Positions 58,624 through 64,000 of a stretch of 64,000 bases of DNA are shown piece after piece. Under the pieces are notes generated by a model. The model worked only from the letters and a program-made list of their open reading frames with translations, was not told where the DNA came from and did not search any database. The stretch covers positions 1 to 64,000 of the forward strand of contig CAZDVZ010000004.1 of NCBI GenBank assembly GCA_964509125.1, read 5' to 3'. A program made the position numbers and the translations under genes. This stretch comes from SIG653 sp964509125. GTDB taxonomy: Bacteria; Bacillota; Clostridia; Oscillospirales; CAG-382. Every line of letters begins with the position of its first letter. Positions within the stretch are counted from its first letter, which is position 1.

Positions 58624-61034
58624 AAAATTTTAAATTTTTAAGCCGAAAGACAATTTCTTTTGTTATTGCGTTTATAATTTTATTTTCTACAGTAAATTTC
58701 AACATAAAAGCCGCGATTCCTACATCATATGATCTTAGAGACTACGGTTACGTTACTTCTGTAAAAAATCAAGGTAATGCAAACTCATGTTGGGTGTTTG
58801 CTACAATCGGAGCCATTGAATCTTCATTAATTGTGGGAGGTTATGCTGACTCTTCCATAGATCTTTCAGAAGCACACCTTGGGTGGTTTTCTATTAATTC
58901 CGCTATTTCCAATGAAAATGATTTAACTTACGGCGATGGATTATCAGTAGATAACCCATATCAATACAGCGGAAACGATCTATATGCTATTTGGGCAATA
59001 TCAAGAGGATTCGGTTTAGAATTTGAAGAATTTTCTAAATATAATGTTTCAGATCCGGATTCCACATTTGTAAGAGAAAGCTCAAGAAATGTTTCCGAAT
59101 ACACTGTTTCCCAATTAAATATTTACGAACCATCAGAATCCGATTCCATTAAACAGGCAATAATAACCAATGGTGCTGTTATGGCTTCTTATCGTGATTC
59201 TTCGGGGTATTACACAAGAGGTAACGATGGTTATTGTTTTTATGAGAATGTATACACAGAAACAAACCACGCAACTCTTATAATAGGATGGGACGATGAT
59301 TTTTCAAAAGAAAACTTTGGAGACCTCCAACCATCATCAAACGGTGCTTGGCTTTGCAGAAATACTCGCGGCACATCGTGGGGCGATAACGGCTATTTTT
59401 GGCTTTCATATGAGACCACTTCTTTAAAAAGAATAGTTTCTTTCGTGGCAGAGCCTTCTGAAAATGACATATATCAAATTTATCAATATGATGGGTATGG
59501 ATTCTCTAAAGCACTTAGCATAAACGATTCGGGTATTGTATACACTTCTAACATTTTTGATATTACAGAAAACGGATGTTTGGAAAAAATTGCCTTTTAC
59601 ACCGCAATGACTAATCTGAATCATGATATAACTATATATAGACTTAATGAATCATACAGTTCCCCCGTGGATGGAGAAGTAATATCTAATTTTTCAAAAT
59701 CGTGTAATAATTTAGGATATTACCTTTGCGACCTTCCGTCTCCCGTGAATGTTTACGCAGGCGACGCTATTTCTATTGTTGTAAAAATATCGGGCAGCGG
59801 AAGAATTAAATTTTATTCCGAAGGAACTGAAAACAGAGCATCCATAAACGGAAAAAGCTTTGCTTCACCTGATGGAATTTCATGGGTAGATACAGCACAA
59901 AACAATTTTGGGAATCTGTGCATTAAAGCGTGGGTAGATCCGGATGTTTACGAAGGACCGGATATTATATCTTTATATAACAAAATGCTTCCCATAAGTG
60001 AAGAATATTACGAAGATAATATTCTTTCCTCCGTAATGGACAAAGTGAATAAATTGGATTTAACCGGTTCGACAGATCGAGAGACGCTTAATTGTTATTT
60101 ACGTCTTGTATGCCTATACGAAAAGTATTTTGGTTTTGTCACCGTTGAAAATGAAGAACAATTTATTGCTTTTGCAAATTTAGTTAATAGCGGAAACAAA
60201 TTTACAGATACCGTCATTGTTCTCACAGGCGATTTAGATTTCACAAACATTAGCTTCACTGTCCCTTCAGAATTTAACGGAATTTTTAATGGTAAATATC
60301 ATTCCATTAAAGGAATTACTTATCAAAGTGGTGTGGATGCAGGTCTTTTTGGAACAATTTGCCAAAATGGAATTGTAAAAAATGTTGTTATGAACGACTG
60401 CTCCTTTGTCACATCGGAATATGCCGGAGGAATCGCCGCAAGAAATGAAGGCTTGATCATTGATTGCGCCGTCTCTGCGTCTCTATCGTCCGAATATTTA
60501 TATTCCGGACTTGTAGCAGGCTTTAATAAAGGAAAAGTTTTGAACTGCGCTGTCAAAGGAGATTCCGGTGAATATTCATTTGGGGAAATTGTAGGTGAAA
60601 ACACTTTTGGAATAATTCAGAGTTGCCTATACAGTGGCAATTCGCCTGTTTGTGACGGTAACGCTCCCATAGAATCACACCAAGCAAGCGTCTTTGAAGA
60701 TGTAATTATGGTGCGAGGATTGGGAATACCCATGAAAAATGTTTCATTATTTGCTTCTCTGTACCATTCAACTCCAAATTCATATGAAGGAAATGCGTAC
60801 ACAGGCGCCATAATTGAAAATTTTAAAATATCGGTGTTGGGTGATATCGATGGTGACGGTGAACTTTCTGCATCGGACTATTTGAAAATAAAAAGTTATT
60901 TTTTAGAAATTATTGATTTATCTGACGTTTATTTATCATCAGCAGATATAGATCAAAACGGTTTTATTGAAGCAACAGATTATCTTTTAATAAAATCTCA
61001 TTTCTTGAACATAACAGACATTTACGGAGTTTGA
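58620..61034 (+). CDS. Secreted papain-family (C1) cysteine protease with dockerin-like C terminus
   Basis: This 804-residue protein has a signal peptide (about residues 1-32) and then a C1 protease domain. Gln51, Cys57 (NANSCWVFA), His217 (TNHATLIIGW) and Asn248 (RNTRGTSWGDNG) form the expected catalytic set. A beta-rich region at about 290-440 resembles lectin-like domains that follow C1 domains in clostridial proteases. A segment around residues 570-660 with AGGIAARNEG is GLUG-like. The last 66 residues hold two calcium-loop repeats starting at D742 (DIDGDG) and D776 (DIDQNG), the pattern of a type I dockerin. It is likely attached to a cohesin-bearing scaffold. It overlaps thiI by 4 bp. 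Confidence 0.85.
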   Translation: MKNFKFLSRKTISFVIAFIILFSTVNFNIKAAIPTSYDLRDYGYVTSVKNQGNANSCWVFATIGAIESSLIVGGYADSSIDLSEAHLGWFSINSAISNENDLTYGDGLSVDNPYQYSGNDLYAIWAISRGFGLEFEEFSKYNVSDPDSTFVRESSRNVSEYTVSQLNIYEPSESDSIKQAIITNGAVMASYRDSSGYYTRGNDGYCFYENVYTETNHATLIIGWDDDFSKENFGDLQPSSNGAWLCRNTRGTSWGDNGYFWLSYETTSLKRIVSFVAEPSENDIYQIYQYDGYGFSKALSINDSGIVYTSNIFDITENGCLEKIAFYTAMTNLNHDITIYRLNESYSSPVDGEVISNFSKSCNNLGYYLCDLPSPVNVYAGDAISIVVKISGSGRIKFYSEGTENRASINGKSFASPDGISWVDTAQNNFGNLCIKAWVDPDVYEGPDIISLYNKMLPISEEYYEDNILSSVMDKVNKLDLTGSTDRETLNCYLRLVCLYEKYFGFVTVENEEQFIAFANLVNSGNKFTDTVIVLTGDLDFTNISFTVPSEFNGIFNGKYHSIKGITYQSGVDAGLFGTICQNGIVKNVVMNDCSFVTSEYAGGIAARNEGLIIDCAVSASLSSEYLYSGLVAGFNKGKVLNCAVKGDSGEYSFGEIVGENTFGIIQSCLYSGNSPVCDGNAPIESHQASVFEDVIMVRGLGIPMKNVSLFASLYHSTPNSYEGNAYTGAIIENFKISVLGDIDGDGELSASDYLKIKSYFLEIIDLSDVYLSSADIDQNGFIEATDYLLIKSHFLNITDIYGV

Positions 61035-61037
61035 TCA

Positions 61038-62291
61038 ATGAATTTAACTGAGCTTGCACGTCCAAAAGATTTTTCTGAAATTGCCGGACAAAAACATTTA
61101 TTTAATGAGAATGCCCCATTAATGAAAATGATTATGGAAGGGCATATTCCCTCTTTAATATTTTATGGCCCTCCCGGAGTTGGAAAAACAACAGCCGCAG
61201 ATATTCTTGCATCCAAAACGGGAAAAACATTCAGAAAATTAAACGCTACAGTTGCATCGCTTTCAGACTTGAAAGCAATACTCTCAGAAACAGACGCTGT
61301 ATACACCGGAGGCGAGATATTACTCTACATTGATGAAATTCAATATTTTAATAAAAAGCAACAACAAGTATTGCTGGAATATGTAGAAGATGGCAGAGTT
61401 ACACTTATCTGCTCTACAACGGAAAATCCATACTTTTATATTTATCCTGCCCTTGTCTCAAGATCTGCAGTTTTTGAATTTAAAAGTGTTTCTCCCGAAG
61501 AAATAAAAGAATTTTTGCACCGCGCTCTAAACATTTTTAATAAAGAAAATGAAAGAAATATCTCTGCAGCGGACAAAGTTTTAGAACTCATCTCAAATTC
61601 TGTAGGCGGAGATGTTCGAAAAGCCGTAAATATGCTTGAAAATCTTTGTTTTGTCGTCTCTGAGGGAGAAATTACTGAAACTATTACTCGTGATTTTCTT
61701 AGAAACGCGGGGCAAAGATTTGATAAAGGCGGCGATGAATATTATAATTCCCTCTCCGCGCTCCAAAAATCCATAAGAGGTTCTGATGAAAATGCAGCAA
61801 TATTTTATCTTGCAAAAATTTTGGAGAACGGTGGTTTAATTCCCGCGTGCAGACGACTTTTAGTTATTGCCAGCGAAGATGTGGGGCTTGCCTACCCTCT
61901 TGCTTCTGTTATTACAAAATCGTGCGTGGATTCTGCTTTACAATTAGGTATGCCTGAGGCAAGAATTCCATTATCGGAAGCGTGCATTTTATTAGCTACT
62001 GCACCAAAATCCAATTCTGCATATATGGCGTACGATAGGGCATCAGAAGATGTTAAGTCCGGTAAAGGTACAATTTTTCCCCGTTGTTTACAAAATGTAC
62101 ACGCAGACAGTTATGGCGAAATTGGGGGTCAAGGATATATTTACCCCCATGACTATCCCGATGCTTATGTAGAACAACAATATTTACCGGACGATCTTGT
62201 AAATAAAAAATATTATACATACGGCGATAATAAAAACGAACAAGCCGCAAAACTATATCGTCAAAATATCATTAACAAACATAAAAAATAA
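61038..62291 (+). CDS. rarA: Replication-associated recombination protein A (MgsA/RarA)
   Basis: This 417-residue AAA+ ATPase works at stalled replication forks. The LARPKDFSEIAGQKHL start, Walker A FYGPPGVGKTTA, Walker B LLYIDEIQYF and sensor motif LICSTTENPYF are visible. The C-terminal tetramerisation region contains RRLLVIASEDVGLA and GTIFPRCLQNVHADSYG. It starts 3 bp after the dockerin protease gene. Confidence 0.95.
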   Translation: MNLTELARPKDFSEIAGQKHLFNENAPLMKMIMEGHIPSLIFYGPPGVGKTTAADILASKTGKTFRKLNATVASLSDLKAILSETDAVYTGGEILLYIDEIQYFNKKQQQVLLEYVEDGRVTLICSTTENPYFYIYPALVSRSAVFEFKSVSPEEIKEFLHRALNIFNKENERNISAADKVLELISNSVGGDVRKAVNMLENLCFVVSEGEITETITRDFLRNAGQRFDKGGDEYYNSLSALQKSIRGSDENAAIFYLAKILENGGLIPACRRLLVIASEDVGLAYPLASVITKSCVDSALQLGMPEARIPLSEACILLATAPKSNSAYMAYDRASEDVKSGKGTIFPRCLQNVHADSYGEIGGQGYIYPHDYPDAYVEQQYLPDDLVNKKYYTYGDNKNEQAAKLYRQNIINKHKK

Positions 62292-62336
62292 AAAAATGAA
62301 AGGTAAAATACAGCCATCTGTATTTGGAAAACTATT

Positions 62337-63488
62337 ATGAGAATTTTTTTAACAGTACTCGACAGCCTTGGAATTGGTGAATTGCCCGATGCAGATGCAT
62401 ATAACGATAAAGGCTCAAATACATTAAATTCTATATATAAAAACGAAAACTTCAACGCGCCAAACCTTACAAAAATGGGATTATTCAATATTGACGGTAC
62501 GCCCGAAAAAGGAATTGAATCGCCAATAGGAGCTTTTTGCCGTTTTGCTGAAGCTTCAAAAGGAAAAGACACTGTTACAGGCCATTGGGAAATGTGCCAG
62601 ATTATCTCAGAAAGACCTTTTCCTACTTATCCAAACGGATTCCCAAAAGAAGTAATTGAAAAATTTGAACTTCTTACAGGAAAGAAAACAATTTGTAATC
62701 TCCCATATTCCGGAACAGAAGTTATAAAAGACTTTGGTGAGGAAAGCATAAGGGATGGAAAATTGATTGTTTATACATCCGCAGACAGTGTATTTCAAAT
62801 TGCAGCACACGAAGATTTCGTGCCGATTAAAGATCTTTACAGATATTGTGAAATTGCAAGGGAAATACTTCAAGGGGAACATGCTGTAGGAAGAGTAATT
62901 GCAAGACCTTTTAATGGAGAAAAAGGAGCATTTCAAAGAACTGCCAACAGACACGATTACGCCCTTGAGCCATCGGAAAGCACGCTTGATCTGATAAAAA
63001 ATGCCGGCAAGGATGTTTGGTCGGTTGGTAAAATTAAAGATATATTTGCAGAAAAAGGCATTACAAAATCTTTCCCCGGTGCTACAAACATTATTGCCAT
63101 GAGTTCCCTTGAAGAAATTCTTCAACTGGATTTTGACGGATTGTGCTTTACAAATTTGGTTGATTTTGATGCGATGTACGGTCATAGAAACAATATAGAC
63201 GGATACGCAAAGGCAGTAAGCGATTTTGATAAATTTCTTGAAAATATGATTTCAAATATGCGCGAAGACGACATATTTATAATTACAAGTGATCATGGCT
63301 GTGATCCTGCAACTCCTTCTACAGATCATTCGAGAGAATATACATTCGGGCTGTTTTTTGGCAAAAATATTAAACCTGTAAATATGGGTACCCGCCCCAC
63401 GTTTGCCGATATCGGAAAGACGATTTGTGATTTATTAAATATCGAAAATTCTCTTCCCGGAACAAGTCTCTGTCCTTTATTTCTCTGA
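62337..63488 (+). CDS. deoB: Phosphopentomutase
   Basis: This 383-residue metalloenzyme interconverts ribose-1-phosphate and ribose-5-phosphate in nucleoside salvage. The alkaline-phosphatase fold motifs are FLTVLDSLGIGELPDA, the phosphorylated threonine in GKDTVTGHWEM, TNLVDFDAMYGHRNN and SDHGCDPATPSTDHSREY. The ATG follows GTAAAATACAGCC with little ribosome binding signal. Other nucleoside salvage genes are not adjacent. It converges on the DUF4363 gene with 2 bp between stop codons. Confidence 0.95.
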   Translation: MRIFLTVLDSLGIGELPDADAYNDKGSNTLNSIYKNENFNAPNLTKMGLFNIDGTPEKGIESPIGAFCRFAEASKGKDTVTGHWEMCQIISERPFPTYPNGFPKEVIEKFELLTGKKTICNLPYSGTEVIKDFGEESIRDGKLIVYTSADSVFQIAAHEDFVPIKDLYRYCEIAREILQGEHAVGRVIARPFNGEKGAFQRTANRHDYALEPSESTLDLIKNAGKDVWSVGKIKDIFAEKGITKSFPGATNIIAMSSLEEILQLDFDGLCFTNLVDFDAMYGHRNNIDGYAKAVSDFDKFLENMISNMREDDIFIITSDHGCDPATPSTDHSREYTFGLFFGKNIKPVNMGTRPTFADIGKTICDLLNIENSLPGTSLCPLFL

Positions 63489-63490
63489 AA

Positions 63491-63820
63491 TTAATATTCG
63501 GGTAAATTAGATATTCGAATTCTTGCCATTGAAAGGTGCGCTTGAAACATTTTATTGTCATTGTTTAAGAAATACACTTCTGCAGTGTTTAGATCGATGG
63601 TTATTTTTTCCAGCTCCTTGTGATTTATCATAAAACGCAATACTTTCTCTTTATCTTCCCACAGCTTCATGGCACCGTAAAAATCTTCTTTATCATTAAT
63701 TTTGTCAAAGTCCATATGAGAAAGCAGATTGGAAGCTGTTTCTTTAACGTATATCTCTCCTGCGATGACAAAAGATAGAGTTACTAAAAAAACCGAAAGC
63801 ATTATTAAGAACCCTTTCAT
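63491..63820 (-). CDS. DUF4363 membrane-anchored protein
   Basis: This 109-residue protein starts with a hydrophobic helix (residues 4-22), either a membrane anchor or an uncleaved signal, followed by an external helical domain with DFYGAMKLWEDKEKVLRFM and QAHLSMARIRISNLP. This fits DUF4363, whose function is unknown. AAGGAG precedes the ATG at 63820, which overlaps the stop codon of the upstream gene. The DUF421-DUF4363 pair is common in Clostridia and suggests a membrane complex. Confidence 0.85.
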   Translation of the reverse strand: MKGFLIMLSVFLVTLSFVIAGEIYVKETASNLLSHMDFDKINDKEDFYGAMKLWEDKEKVLRFMINHKELEKITIDLNTAEVYFLNNDNKMFQAHLSMARIRISNLPEY

Positions 63821-64000
63821 TTTTCTTTCTCCTTAATTACAATGTTTTCGTTCCCTATATCATCAACTATAAAATAAAGTATATCTTTCATGTTTTTAAT
63901 TCCCTTGGTTTTTATACGTTGGATTAACCATTCTTCTCTTTTTCCCAAAGCAGAAAGAGCATTTTTATCTATATATCCCTCAACGATAACACAATGCCCT
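63817..64000 (-). CDS. DUF421 (YetF-like) protein, C-terminal part only
   Basis: The last 60 codons of a gene that continues past the window edge. The visible sequence includes CVIVEGYIDKNALSALG and REEWLIQRIKTKGIKN, the pattern of the cytoplasmic C-terminal domain of DUF421/YetF membrane proteins. Its stop codon overlaps the DUF4363 start by 3 bp. The transmembrane part is outside the window. Confidence 0.75.
   Translation of the reverse strand, partial: GHCVIVEGYIDKNALSALGKREEWLIQRIKTKGIKNMKDILYFIVDDIGNENIVIKEKEK

Overview
The window looks like chromosomal core DNA from an AT-rich, endospore-forming member of the Clostridia. The evidence is spoIIID and spoIIQ, Gram-positive cell-division genes (sepF, yggT, divIVA), short AT-rich intergenic regions, strong AAGGAGG-type ribosome binding sites and several TTGACA/TATAAT promoters with 17-bp spacers. 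A secreted papain-like protease ending in a dockerin-like domain suggests an Oscillospirales/Ruminococcaceae-type organism, but that placement is inference. I see no phage, IS element, CRISPR array, rRNA or tRNA.

Left part (1 to 24.2 kb), mostly minus strand. It begins with the pth-hslO-methyltransferase operon, divergent from an Eis-like acetyltransferase and a D,D-carboxypeptidase. Then come proB-coaD-rsmD-uvrC-hpr. The translation/secretion operon ylxM-ffh-rpsP-khpA-rimM-trmD follows, extended by a polysaccharide-polymerase-like membrane protein and two DUF4330 membrane-anchored proteins. A 326-bp non-coding gap splits rimM from trmD and can fold into a long 6S-like rod. Next are a PflX-type radical SAM protein, leuA-cimA, tyrS, an orphan lipase, the sporulation pair spoIIQ-spoIIID and tsaC-coaE-transglycosylase.

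Right part (24.3 to 63.5 kb), entirely plus strand. metA (acetyl-type active site) leads into nadABC and then phoH-ybeY-era-recO-mutS2-tcdA. An acpP promoter starts acpP-nagA-ROK protein-miaA, which runs into the division cluster (HlyD-like protein, ylmE, sepF, yggT, divIVA, lspA, rluD), split transketolase and a NIF3 protein. gpmI follows, then a site-2 protease with scpA-scpB-DUF2953, pcrA, DUF1015, valS, thiI, the dockerin protease, rarA and deoB. The right edge holds a convergent DUF4363 gene and the 3' end of a DUF421 gene.

Most genes are housekeeping. The most unusual signals are regulatory. The 5' regions of spoIIQ and spoIIID each carry a sporulation-type promoter placed inside an inverted repeat. 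Read-through mRNA from upstream could fold over the start region, whereas mRNA started at the sporulation promoter could not. The folded non-coding element upstream of trmD and the duplicated palindrome upstream of acpP are the next most interesting.
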